In this document: piece after piece, positions 51,187 through 60,057 of the stretch
Layout: each line of letters opens with the position of its first letter
How positions within the stretch are numbered: position 1 is the stretch's first letter
DNA from: Actinomycetota bacterium
GTDB lineage: Bacteria; Actinomycetota; Aquicultoria; Aquicultorales; Aquicultoraceae
Reading direction: 5' to 3'
Length of the DNA: 64,000 nucleotides
Assembly: GCA_018333515.1 (NCBI GenBank)
Contig: JAGXSZ010000035.1
Location: forward strand, 52,322-116,321
The notes under the pieces: model-generated
What the model was told of the DNA's origin: nothing
Databases searched by the model: none
What the model saw: only the letters and a program-made list of their open reading frames with translations
Position numbers and translations under genes: made by a program

Positions 51187-52254
51187 TTGAAGAGAGTGTT
51201 AAGCATTATCGGCGTACTTATAATGGCCTTTACAATCATGTCGATGGCCACCTCATGCGCTAAACAATCGAGCACAAACGAGAGCGCAAACGAACCTGCG
51301 ACGCAAAAACCGGCGGAGAAGAAGGAGCTAACGAAGATTGTCGTTGCTGAGCCGGGGAGAGGCGAATCATGGCTCCCCGTATATCTCGCGTCTACGCTTG
51401 GCTACTACGAAGACGAGGGCCTCGATGTCAGTTTCTCTTCGTTTAAGGGTGGGCCGCTCGTAATAGCGTCGCTTCTAGCCGGCGATACACAGTTTGCACT
51501 CACCGGCTACGAGCAGGTTATGAAGACCTATGAAAAAGGCAAAAGCACCAAGATGCTTTTGGCTACGACCGCTAAACACCCCTGGGGCTTCGTGACCGCC
51601 CCGAACATAAAGAGCATTTCTGAGCTGAAGGGAAAGACAGTAGCGGGTGGAATGCCGGGGTCCTCTCCAATGGCGTTTGCGAGGGCTTGCGTTAAGCTGG
51701 GTGGCCTCGACCCCGATAAGGATGTCTCGTTTGTTGACGTACCTAAGGGCTCGGAAGTAGCGGCGATGGAAAAAGGCGATATCGCCGGGTACGGGTTTGC
51801 CTGGGGCAGGGTCAAGATCGAACTTCTCAAGCGGGGAGGCAATCTCCTCATAGATTGTACCGACCCGGAGTGGCACAGGAAGGTCTTGGGTTCTGACGAA
51901 TATCCGCTGTACGTTATCCAGGTGACCGATGAGTTTATCGAAGAGAAACCCGAAGTAGTTCAGGGGTTTGTAAGCGCTGTCGTCAGAGCTATGATATGGC
52001 AGAATAATCATTCAATTGGGGAGATAGCGGAGCAAGGCGCCCCAATGTTTCAGCTTACCGATAAGGAGATCTTACCGCAAGTTCTTGAGGAGACGATGAA
52101 GACTCAATCTAAAGACGGCTACTTTACCGAAGCAGGACACGACGCGGCAACTAGGCTGTCTCTCGATGTGGGTTTGATTACAAAGCCCGTTGATATGGAA
52201 AAAGTCGTCGATGAGTCGTTTCTGAATAAAGCCCACGATAAGTACGGTAAGTAA
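51187..52254 (+). CDS. NMT1/SsuA-type ABC substrate-binding lipoprotein
   Basis: A 355-residue periplasm-type binding protein with a signal peptide ending in a lipobox-like MATSCAK (Cys about 24), then a low-complexity Glu/Lys/Pro linker. The core is TauA/SsuA/NMT1-like: IVVAEPGRGESWLPVYLASTLGYYEDEGLDV, LLAGDTQFALTGYEQVMKTYEKG and ISELKGKTVAGGMPGSSP. The ligand cannot be named. Given the neighbours, a methylated organic acid, sulfonate or a one-carbon substrate is plausible. The TTG start at 51187 follows AAGGAGTAAGG. Confidence 0.9.
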   Translation: MKRVLSIIGVLIMAFTIMSMATSCAKQSSTNESANEPATQKPAEKKELTKIVVAEPGRGESWLPVYLASTLGYYEDEGLDVSFSSFKGGPLVIASLLAGDTQFALTGYEQVMKTYEKGKSTKMLLATTAKHPWGFVTAPNIKSISELKGKTVAGGMPGSSPMAFARACVKLGGLDPDKDVSFVDVPKGSEVAAMEKGDIAGYGFAWGRVKIELLKRGGNLLIDCTDPEWHRKVLGSDEYPLYVIQVTDEFIEEKPEVVQGFVSAVVRAMIWQNNHSIGEIAEQGAPMFQLTDKEILPQVLEETMKTQSKDGYFTEAGHDAATRLSLDVGLITKPVDMEKVVDESFLNKAHDKYGK

Positions 52255-52389
52255 TTAGTATATAAATCACTTATGCATATCCAAATATTCTGGGGACTTT
52301 TAAGTAATGAATTTCTTGCGAATTCAAGGTGAGTTCAAGTTCGGTAAGCTGGTTTGCTCGATTATGTAGGTTGGAGTGATACTCAGAAT

Positions 52390-53040
52390 ATGTTGTGGTT
52401 TAAAGAAGAATTCGCGATACTGGCCGCCAGGTTCATGATCATGCTGGGCGTGGGCGTGCTGATGACCTCGATACCGGTAATCATGCTCGATATGAAGTGC
52501 AGTCCGAGCGAGTTGGGCACGGTGCTTGCCATCTTCGGCTTCGCCATGACTTTTATGCAGCCGTTTGTCGGCAAGCTTAATGACAGATACGACAAGGAAA
52601 CGCTTGCAATAATAGGCTTAATTGGTTTTAGCTTATCGCTATTTACATTTGCCTGGTCTGCCTCGATTTCACAGCTTTTGATCGCCAGGGTGGTTCAGGG
52701 CGCTACTGCGGCGCTGGTGGCCACCAGTACGATAACGATTGTGGCCGAAGTGACCCCATCCCAGAGCATGGGAGCGGTTCTGGGCCGCCAGGGTTCGTCG
52801 ATGAGCGCCGGCCTTGCGTTTGGTCCGCTCATCGGTGGGATTATGACCGACGCTATATCCGCAAGGGCACCAATTTACTTATGCGCCGCGCTTGCCGTTC
52901 TTGCCGCTATTGTTTTAAGGCTTAAAGCTCGCTCACCTAAACGTGATGACATCGAAGAGTTGAACGAGCTTGAGTTCGATTTTAACGAAGAAATGGTCGC
53001 AACACCGAAGCATGCGCGGCATCAAGGGGGCGAGTTATAG
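52390..53040 (+). CDS. half-size MFS transporter (about six helices)
   Basis: About 216 residues resembling only the N-terminal half of a major facilitator: six hydrophobic helices, with the loop 2-3 motif FVGKLNDRYDKETLAIIG and the helix 4-5 region LLIARVVQGATAALVATSTITIVAEVTP. It ends with an acidic cytoplasmic tail. A full MFS protein has twelve helices, so this is either a truncated gene or a genuine half transporter that dimerises. The start is uncertain (ATG 52390, or TTG 52354 with no better site). No C-terminal half follows; the next gene is a UroD-type protein. Confidence 0.65.
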   Translation: MLWFKEEFAILAARFMIMLGVGVLMTSIPVIMLDMKCSPSELGTVLAIFGFAMTFMQPFVGKLNDRYDKETLAIIGLIGFSLSLFTFAWSASISQLLIARVVQGATAALVATSTITIVAEVTPSQSMGAVLGRQGSSMSAGLAFGPLIGGIMTDAISARAPIYLCAALAVLAAIVLRLKARSPKRDDIEELNELEFDFNEEMVATPKHARHQGGEL

Positions 53041-53092
53041 GTATGAAGTCACCTGCGATCGCTTGTAGAAGACAAGGGAGTGGGGTTGTTTT

Positions 53093-54178
53093 ATGAAAGT
53101 GCCGGCGCGCATCGTTGAGAAGGATATATTGACGTCGTCTGAGCGAATGAAGGCTCTTGTAAGTAAAAAAGAGTTGGATAGAGTACCGGTAAATCCTATG
53201 GCATCCGTGTATACGGCACTACGAGCGGGCATCTCCGTTAGAGAGTTTTACCTTGAACCTGAAAAAGCCCTCCGAGCCCAAGAATTGTCAATCGAGATTC
53301 ACAAGTATGATGGAACACCGTCTTATAGTATACCGGATTGGAGCGGCTGGGATTTCGGGGGCGAGTTCGCCTTTCATTCTTCACCCTTGCATGCCTTGCC
53401 GTTTTTAGCAAAAAGGGCGGCACAAAGTGCGGATGATGTTAAGAGACTTAAACTACCCGACCCAAAGATCGCACCGGGCGCCGGCAGGATGCTGGTCTTT
53501 GCTCGGCTGGCGAGGGCAAGGGGCTATACGGTATCGATTTACGGGGGGTCGCCTATGGGAATCGCCGGTTCGATTGTCGGGCCCGAAGTATTACTTCGCT
53601 GGTTTTACAAAGAACCTGAAATGATTCATAAATTGCTACGCTTATCCACCGATTACCTGCTTCTAGTGGCAGACCTCTTTATAGATGAGTTTGGGGCAGA
53701 AAATTGCTCGGCGTTCTGCACATATCCCTTAGAAGGTCACGCAGTAGTATCGCCAAAGATATTTGAGAATTTTAGTTTACCCTACGTTATTGAGATGCAC
53801 GAACAGCTTATTGGTAAGGGTGTAAAAAAGTGGTTGATCCACCTCTGCGGTGAGCACTTTCACAATCTTATGCATTGGAAGAAGATTCCATTAGTGTCAA
53901 GAAGCGTCTTTACCATAGGCCACGAGATGGACATAGAGAAGACCGCAGAATTTTTTGGTGAAGACTATATTATAGGCGGTAACGTCTCGACAACTCTTTT
54001 GCAGTTGGGGAGCGCTGATGAGGTGTTTGAGGAGTGCGGGCAGATCATTGATAAAATGAAGTACCATTCCGGCGGATTTATTCTAACTCCCGCATGTGCT
54101 TTGCCTCCCAAGACGCCACCGGAGAATGTGCAGGCAATGGTGGACGCCGCTCGTATGTTTGGCAGGTATGACTATTGA
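53093..54178 (+). CDS. UroD/MtaA-type methyltransferase 3
   Basis: A 361-residue UroD-superfamily protein with the zinc ligands H250-x-C252 (WLIHLCGEHFH) and C335 (LTPACALPP). It diverges from the two at 42-44 kb: an extra N-terminal segment, an aromatic-rich stretch PDWSGWDFGGEFAFH at about 81-95, and visibly more AT-rich DNA. It lies between a transporter set and a molybdopterin oxidoreductase, away from the corrinoid gene, and so may act on the imported substrate. ATG 53093 has a GGGG site. Confidence 0.82.
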   Translation: MKVPARIVEKDILTSSERMKALVSKKELDRVPVNPMASVYTALRAGISVREFYLEPEKALRAQELSIEIHKYDGTPSYSIPDWSGWDFGGEFAFHSSPLHALPFLAKRAAQSADDVKRLKLPDPKIAPGAGRMLVFARLARARGYTVSIYGGSPMGIAGSIVGPEVLLRWFYKEPEMIHKLLRLSTDYLLLVADLFIDEFGAENCSAFCTYPLEGHAVVSPKIFENFSLPYVIEMHEQLIGKGVKKWLIHLCGEHFHNLMHWKKIPLVSRSVFTIGHEMDIEKTAEFFGEDYIIGGNVSTTLLQLGSADEVFEECGQIIDKMKYHSGGFILTPACALPPKTPPENVQAMVDAARMFGRYDY

Positions 54179-54242
54179 GAAAATCCACGCAGCGATGCGG
54201 ATAAATTAGATGAACGTCTTTCTAATATAAGGGGAGAATGAT

Positions 54243-56327
54243 ATGAGCGAGAGCGGTGTAATAAGCAGGAGGTATCAGGCAACCGAGGACACACGTACCG
54301 TGCAGGCAGTGTGCGCGATCTGTAACGGCGGCTGTGGCATGGATATAACCTTCGAAGGTGATGCTATCGTTGAGATAAAGGGGAGAAAGGAACACCCGGC
54401 AACCCGGGGGTACCTATGCCAAAAAGGGCGAAATCTCAAAGATATTTTTGAAGCGCCAGACCGCTTAGTGCATCCACTAATAAAGACGGCCTCAGGCGAG
54501 TGGCGGGAGATATCCTGGGATGAGGCGCTTGATATTATAGCGGAGAAGCTCAGTGAGGTGAAAGCCAAGCACGGAGCTGAAGCCGTTGCCGTACACGTAG
54601 GCCAAGCAGGGGTGAGAAAGGAATTCACCCCTTATGTACAGCGGTTCTGTGCTGCATTTGGAACGCCAAACTTTTCAACGGCAGGAAGCCATTGCCATAT
54701 TTCAAAAGTTATCGCGAACGAACTTGTTTATGGGGCTCTTCCTGTACCAGACTACACACACACTAACTCCATTGTTTTGTGGGGTTATAACCCGCAAATA
54801 TCTTGTCCACCACAGATGTTTATAATCAACGAGGCTCTCGATCGCGGAGCTAAGCTCATAGTGGTCGATCCCAAGGCAACACCGCTGGCACGAAAGGCTG
54901 ATGTGCACCTGCAGCTGCGACCGGGAACCGATGGCGCCCTTGCCCTTGGGCTTTTAAACGTTGTTATTTCCGAAAATCTCTACAACAAAGCCTTCGTAGA
55001 AAAATGGACGGTTGGATTTGATGAACTCACCTCTCTGGTAGGTGAGTATGCCCCTCAAAGGGTAGAAGAGATTACCTGGATTCCCACGCAAAAGACACAA
55101 GAGGCCGCCAGGCTTTATGCGACCTCCTCACCGGCATGCAGTTACCCCGGTATTGCGGTTGAGCTTCAGACCAATGGGGTCCAAGCCGCACGCGCTATCG
55201 CGATCCTACAGGCGATCACCGGCAATCTCGACATAAAGGGCGGGGCCATATTTGCTCCTGGGGCTGCGCTCTCATCGCTAAAACTTACAAACACTTGTAG
55301 CACTCCTGCTATCGGTGAGAACCGGTTCCCCATCTTTTGCGAACACAATGACAATGCCCAGGCCAATATCTATGCCGATGCCATCCTTGACAAAACGCCA
55401 TATCCCTTAAGGGCACTAATAATTAGCGGATCCAACGCGGTTATTACATGGCCGAACGCCAAGAGACTTATTAGTGCTCTTGAGGACATCGAATTTCTTG
55501 TGGTAATGGATCACTTCATGACGGAGACAGCAAAGCTTGCCGATCTCGTACTTCCCGCGGCATCGTTTCTGGCCCGCCCGGAGATTTGGGATCATACAAG
55601 CATCTATGGGGCATTACGAATCGGACTGAGCCCCAAGGTGAGCGAGGATAAAAAGCGCATGACGGATTGGCAGTTTTGGACGGCGCTGGCGAGAAGAATG
55701 GGCTATAACGATGAGTTTCCATGGCAGAGCGAAGAAGAAGCTCTAACATATAGGCTTGCCCCCCTTGGCGCAACGGTTTACGAGCTGTCCGATAATGAGA
55801 ATGGGCATATCTACGGTGAGCATAAGGAGAAGGCGTACGAGAAAGATGGGTTTAGGACCCCATCGGGTAAGGTTGAGATCTACTCCAAAGAGCTTGAAAA
55901 ATACGGTTACGATCCGCTGCCTGTCTATAGAGAGCCCCATGAGAGCCCTGTCTCGATGCCAGAGCTTGCTCGAGAGTACCCGCTTGTTTTAACGACTGGT
56001 AAGCGAATGCCAAGCTATCACCACTCGCGCTATCGCAATATAGCGTCGCTTCTAAAACTTGCTCCTGATCCTGAGGTGGAGGTCCACCCGGAAAAGGCAA
56101 GAGAGCTTGGGATTAATGAGGGGGAGAGGGTCATTGTTGAGTCCCTGAGGGGAAGTGCCGAGTTTGTGGTAAGACTGACCGATGAGATCGACTCCAGGGT
56201 GGTCTTTATCCCGCACGGCTGGGAAGACGCGAACGCAAATATGCTGACCGACAACGAGATTCTCGATCCCATATCGGGTTTTCCCGCCGACAGGGCGCTT
56301 TTGGCGAAGATCAGGAAAAAGGGATAA
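54243..56327 (+). CDS. molybdopterin (Mo/W) oxidoreductase, cytoplasmic
   Basis: A 694-residue MopB-family enzyme. The [4Fe-4S] site is C24-x2-C27-x3-C31 with C59 (VCAICNGGCGM, then GYLCQKGRN). The metal ligand is Cys151 in TAGSHCHISKV. Further MGD-binding blocks include WGYNPQISCPPQ, VVDPKATPLARKADVHLQLRPGTDGALALG and ISGSNAVITWPN, with a C-terminal barrel (YPLVLTTGKRMPSYHHSRYRN). No Tat signal, so it is cytoplasmic. No FdhB- or NrfC-like partner is adjacent. Spacing around Cys151 resembles both formate-dehydrogenase-like and acetylene-hydratase-like branches; the reaction cannot be named. ATG 54243 follows AAGGGGAG. Confidence 0.88.
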   Translation: MSESGVISRRYQATEDTRTVQAVCAICNGGCGMDITFEGDAIVEIKGRKEHPATRGYLCQKGRNLKDIFEAPDRLVHPLIKTASGEWREISWDEALDIIAEKLSEVKAKHGAEAVAVHVGQAGVRKEFTPYVQRFCAAFGTPNFSTAGSHCHISKVIANELVYGALPVPDYTHTNSIVLWGYNPQISCPPQMFIINEALDRGAKLIVVDPKATPLARKADVHLQLRPGTDGALALGLLNVVISENLYNKAFVEKWTVGFDELTSLVGEYAPQRVEEITWIPTQKTQEAARLYATSSPACSYPGIAVELQTNGVQAARAIAILQAITGNLDIKGGAIFAPGAALSSLKLTNTCSTPAIGENRFPIFCEHNDNAQANIYADAILDKTPYPLRALIISGSNAVITWPNAKRLISALEDIEFLVVMDHFMTETAKLADLVLPAASFLARPEIWDHTSIYGALRIGLSPKVSEDKKRMTDWQFWTALARRMGYNDEFPWQSEEEALTYRLAPLGATVYELSDNENGHIYGEHKEKAYEKDGFRTPSGKVEIYSKELEKYGYDPLPVYREPHESPVSMPELAREYPLVLTTGKRMPSYHHSRYRNIASLLKLAPDPEVEVHPEKARELGINEGERVIVESLRGSAEFVVRLTDEIDSRVVFIPHGWEDANANMLTDNEILDPISGFPADRALLAKIRKKG

Positions 56328-56478
56328 CCGGCCCGCTCCGCACTCGTTTCTATATGTCCGATTCATCGGGCCGACAAAGCTTCTCTGCAATAAGCCCCAT
56401 AAATGGGCAATTGCGGATATTTCAATGAGTTACAAAATCCCTGAAATAAGAATGCCAATGGACAGGCTTGTCTAATTG

Positions 56479-56493
56479 ATAACATAATGTTAT
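56479..56493. promoter_or_regulatory. dyad upstream of the double-cubane-type protein gene
   Basis: ATAACAT (56479-56485), A, ATGTTAT (56487-56493) is a perfect dyad in the AT-rich 240-bp gap before 56568. A second small inverted repeat (CCCATAAATGGG) lies near 56397-56408. Either could be an operator; no regulator is adjacent. Confidence 0.45.
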
Positions 56494-56567
56494 ATATAAA
56501 ATAAGTGTTTTAGTGCAACGCTATACTATTCGATCAACCGGCAAGACAAGAATCAAGGAGGAAACAC

Positions 56568-57863
56568 ATGTCCGAAGATTATCGCAAAATGTGGGAAGAC
56601 CTCGGCCTCGACCTCGAAGCCCACGACCAACTGCTAGCCGTGATACCCCAGATGTACGGGGATATCTACATGAGCCAGCAGAATCGCCCCGAAGGGATGT
56701 CCTATCTCGACTTTGTCATGTCGGAGATCCACGGCTTGAGAGTCAAGGAACTCAATGACCTGCGCGAGGCGGGCGGCAAAGTCGTAGGCGCATTCTGCCT
56801 CTATGTGCCGGAGGAGGTCGTGCTGGCCGGCGGCGCGGCTTGTGTCGGCATCTGCGGCGGCGCCGACTGGGGCGCGGCCGAGGCCGAAAAAGTGTTGCCA
56901 AGAAACCTCTGCCCGCTCATCAAGTCGTTCATGGGCTTTAAACTAACCAAGGTCTGCCCATATTTCGAGTCGAGCGACATGATAGTCGGCGAGACCACCT
57001 GCGACGGCAAGAAGAAGACCTACGAGGTTCTCGGCGAGTATACCAATGTCCACGTTATGCACACGCCGCAGACCAAGGACGAGGCGAGCCGCACGCTCTG
57101 GCTTGACGAGGTGAAAAAATTCAAAGAGACGATGGAAGAGCTTACCGGAAACACCATCGACGCGGCGGCGCTTGCGCGGGGGGTCGCAAGCGTAAACGCG
57201 AAGCGGGCCGCACTGAGACGTATGAACGAGGCGCGCAAAGCGAGCCCGGTACCGATAAGCGGCAAAGACGCGCTCCTTATCGAGCAGGTCGCGTTCTACG
57301 ACGACCCGCTGCGTTTCACCCAGATGATAAACAAGGTAAGCGACGAGCTGGAGCAGCGAATCGCCGATGGTGTCGGCGTGGCTCCAGAAGATGCGCCGCG
57401 CATTCTTATCTCGGGCTGCCCGATGGCTATCCCGAACTGGAAGATGCACCACATCGTCGAGTCGACCGGCGCTATCATCGTCGGCGAAGAAGCCTGCATC
57501 GGCCACCGCTATTTCAGGGATATGGTCGACGAGAGCCCGAGCGACCTCGACGGCGAGCTTGCAGCCGTCGCCGACCGCTACATGAAGCTCGACTGCGCAT
57601 GCTTCACGCCGAACAAAGAGCGACTCGACAACATCACGCAGCTCGTCAAAGATTACAAGGTCGACGGCGTTATCCACTATGCGCTCCAGTTTTGCGACCC
57701 GTTCACGGTGGAATATAACAGCGTGGAGAGGACGCTTAAAGAAGCCGGTGTGCCGGTTCTAAGGATCGAAACCGACTACAGCATGGAGGACGCCGGCCAG
57801 CTCTCGACGAGGGTCGAGGCGTTCATGGAGCGGATCAAAGAGGCGCAAGGAGCGATTGTCTAA
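56568..57863 (+). CDS. 2-hydroxyacyl-CoA dehydratase/double-cubane cluster family protein
   Basis: A 431-residue iron-sulfur protein of the HgdB/BcrBC/FldBC superfamily. Cys positions suited to clusters are C77 (AFCLYVPEEVV), C92 and C96, C115 (RNLCPLIKS), C130 (KVCPYFE), C145 (ETTCDGKKKTYE), C284 (SGCPMAIPNWK), C310 (EEACIGHRYF) and C376. The single-subunit form with an adjacent activator matches double-cubane cluster proteins rather than two-subunit CoA dehydratases. Relatives perform ATP-driven, very low-potential reductions of unknown physiological substrates. ATG 56568 follows AGGAGG; the activator gene follows with no gap. Confidence 0.88.
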   Translation: MSEDYRKMWEDLGLDLEAHDQLLAVIPQMYGDIYMSQQNRPEGMSYLDFVMSEIHGLRVKELNDLREAGGKVVGAFCLYVPEEVVLAGGAACVGICGGADWGAAEAEKVLPRNLCPLIKSFMGFKLTKVCPYFESSDMIVGETTCDGKKKTYEVLGEYTNVHVMHTPQTKDEASRTLWLDEVKKFKETMEELTGNTIDAAALARGVASVNAKRAALRRMNEARKASPVPISGKDALLIEQVAFYDDPLRFTQMINKVSDELEQRIADGVGVAPEDAPRILISGCPMAIPNWKMHHIVESTGAIIVGEEACIGHRYFRDMVDESPSDLDGELAAVADRYMKLDCACFTPNKERLDNITQLVKDYKVDGVIHYALQFCDPFTVEYNSVERTLKEAGVPVLRIETDYSMEDAGQLSTRVEAFMERIKEAQGAIV

Positions 57864-58610
57864 GTGTTTGTGGGCATAGATATCGGCTCGCGCTGTATCA
57901 AAGTAGTCGCGCTTAATGGAGAGGGCATCACCGACTTCAAGGTCATAGACACCGGTTTTAACCCGCACGAGCGCTCGCTTGAGCTTATCAAACCTTATAA
58001 CGCGCAAAAGATAGTGGCGACCGGTTACGGTCGCCACTTCGCGCGCGAAGACTTCGCGGATAGCGTGATAACGGAGATAAAAGCGCACGCCGTCGGTTCG
58101 CGCTACCTCTTTCCCGGCGGACGCACCATTATCGACATCGGCGGGCAGGACAGCAAAGTCATCGCCCTCGACGAGCGGGGAAGAGTCGCCGATTTTCAGA
58201 TGAACGACCGCTGCGCGGCCGGCACCGGCAAATTCCTCGAGGTCATGGCGAAAACACTCGGGTTCTCGCTCGATGCGTTCGGGGGAGAGTCACTCCAAGC
58301 GGACAAGGCGGTCAAGGTAAACAGTATGTGCACTGTCTTTGCGGAATCGGAGGTTGTCTCACTTCTAGCTAAAAAGGAAGAGCCTCGAAATATCGGCCTC
58401 GGCTTGCACCAGTCCGTCGTAGAGCGGGTCGGCTCGATGCTCCATCGCGTCGGTATCGCCGATGATATCGTCCTCTCCGGCGGGGTCGGCTACAATGTCT
58501 GCATACAAGAACTCTTTGAGCAGAAGCTCGGTCGCACGGTCTACCGCCATGAACATCCCGAGATAGCGGGCGCGCTCGGCGCCGCGCTCACCGCCCGGGA
58601 ACAATCATAA
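57864..58610 (+). CDS. ATP-dependent activator (HgdC/YjiL-type ASKHA ATPase)
   Basis: A 248-residue activator. ASKHA phosphate loops are FVGIDIGSRCIKVVALN and TIIDIGGQDSKVIAL. C117 (NDRCAAGTGKFLEVMAKTLG) and C156 (NSMCTVFAESEVVSLL) are the two Cys that in the homodimer hold a shared [4Fe-4S] cluster. ATP hydrolysis drives injection of an electron into the partner protein encoded immediately upstream. It starts at GTG 57864, directly after the stop. This is the third ASKHA-fold gene in the region, after RACo and the oxoprolinase-like protein. Confidence 0.93.
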   Translation: MFVGIDIGSRCIKVVALNGEGITDFKVIDTGFNPHERSLELIKPYNAQKIVATGYGRHFAREDFADSVITEIKAHAVGSRYLFPGGRTIIDIGGQDSKVIALDERGRVADFQMNDRCAAGTGKFLEVMAKTLGFSLDAFGGESLQADKAVKVNSMCTVFAESEVVSLLAKKEEPRNIGLGLHQSVVERVGSMLHRVGIADDIVLSGGVGYNVCIQELFEQKLGRTVYRHEHPEIAGALGAALTAREQS

Positions 58611-58636
58611 AGCATCGACCGAACCTAATTTCGTTC

Positions 58637-59899
58637 TTAGTCCAGCCAGTTCATCGGGTTCTGCGGTGAACCGTTTACCCGCACCTCGAAATGGAGGTGC
58701 GGCCCGGTAGAAAGGCCGGTGGAGCCCGCGTTCGCGATGACGTCGCCTCTCTCCACATCCCGGCCCACGCCGACACGCAACTGTGAATTATGCGCATATA
58801 GTGTCGAAAGGCCGCCCCCGTGGCTTATGACCACGGTTTTACCGTAGCCACCCATTCTACCGGCCACAATAACGGTTCCGCTATGCGACGCGTAGATGGG
58901 AGAGCCGTGCGCCGCACCGAAGTCGACACCGGTATGCATACGCGAGTAGCCGAGAATCGGGTGACGCCGCATACCGTAGCCGGATGTGATCGATTCCGAG
59001 CTGGGTTTCATGAAGCCGACCCCCGAGATGCGCCGGCTATAGGCGTGGTCTATCGAGCCACCCTGCTCGAGCGTTCTGATTTGCGCCGCGACCAGCCGCG
59101 ATGACGACTCGAGCATATCTTCCGTTATCTTCAGCCGGTTCTGCTCGCGCTCGATGCGCGCAAGCATGTTTTCCTGGCGCTTTAACTCGTTTCTGAAAAG
59201 CTCATGTTTGGCGGCGACTTGCTTGCCGGCCTTGCGTACCTCGTTTTCTTGGTCGATGAGGACGAGGCGGTCTCTAGCGACGACCTTTCTGTCGGTCTCA
59301 AGCCGGTCGCGGTGTTTTTCCGCGGCTACCTTGATCTCATAGACATCCGCCACGAGTTTGGCATCGTGTCTCGCAATCATCTCCACGTAGCCGATTCGCC
59401 TAAACAAATCGCCGAGGTCCGATGCGCCCAAAAGCACCTCAAGAGTACTCGTGGTGCCTTTTTTATAGATGGCGGTGACCCGTTTATTGAAAACAGCCCT
59501 CTTGTAGGCGAGCGCCTTCTCGGTGACGATTAGTTCCGCTTCGGTGGCCGCGAGTTCTTTCTCTAGTTTGGCAAGTTTGAGTTCTAACCGGTTCCTAGCG
59601 GCGACCTTTTGATTGAGCCGCGCTTTAAGCCCGTCTAGCTGATCCTGGATTTCGATGATTTTGCGGTCGTTGGCCTGCATCTCGCGCACGATGTCGGCTT
59701 CGCGGTTCTCCGTCGCATCGAGAAGCCTTTCCGTGGTCTCCAGGCGTTTCTTTATATCGACCTGTTCGCCGCGCTTCGAGTCTAACCGGGACGCGAAAGA
59801 CGGAGTGGCCGCAAGAGAGAGCGCCGTGATGCTTACTATGATTATTCTTGTACGATAAAACCTCTGAAATAACCTCATGCAGTTATAGAATTTAACCAT
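58637..59899 (-). CDS. EnvC/NlpD-like murein peptidase (coiled coil plus M23)
   Basis: A 420-residue exported protein with a signal peptide (RTRIIIVSITALSLAATPSFA). A long coiled coil covers about 25-265 (heptad-rich, many Glu/Lys/Leu), and a C-terminal LytM/M23 domain covers about 295-420. The zinc motif is complete: H-x3-D in RMHTGVDFGAAHGSP and HLHFEV near the end. It is probably a peptidoglycan endopeptidase, or an amidase activator, acting at division. The start at ATG 59899 is chosen for the signal peptide; a TTG at 59917 is possible. It converges on the activator gene. Confidence 0.9.
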   Translation of the reverse strand: MVKFYNCMRLFQRFYRTRIIIVSITALSLAATPSFASRLDSKRGEQVDIKKRLETTERLLDATENREADIVREMQANDRKIIEIQDQLDGLKARLNQKVAARNRLELKLAKLEKELAATEAELIVTEKALAYKRAVFNKRVTAIYKKGTTSTLEVLLGASDLGDLFRRIGYVEMIARHDAKLVADVYEIKVAAEKHRDRLETDRKVVARDRLVLIDQENEVRKAGKQVAAKHELFRNELKRQENMLARIEREQNRLKITEDMLESSSRLVAAQIRTLEQGGSIDHAYSRRISGVGFMKPSSESITSGYGMRRHPILGYSRMHTGVDFGAAHGSPIYASHSGTVIVAGRMGGYGKTVVISHGGGLSTLYAHNSQLRVGVGRDVERGDVIANAGSTGLSTGPHLHFEVRVNGSPQNPMNWLD

Positions 59900-60057
59900 T
59901 GGGTTACGGCTAGTCAACCTTCCCGCAAAGCAATTGATATATCAGGAGGGCCCGACCAGGGATGAGGGGTGAAGAGGGCGCTAACTTGCCGGTAACAGAC
60001 AATCCATTGCTACTGCATTGCGTGCGCTTGTTTTACGAGCAAATCAAGTGTGCGCCC

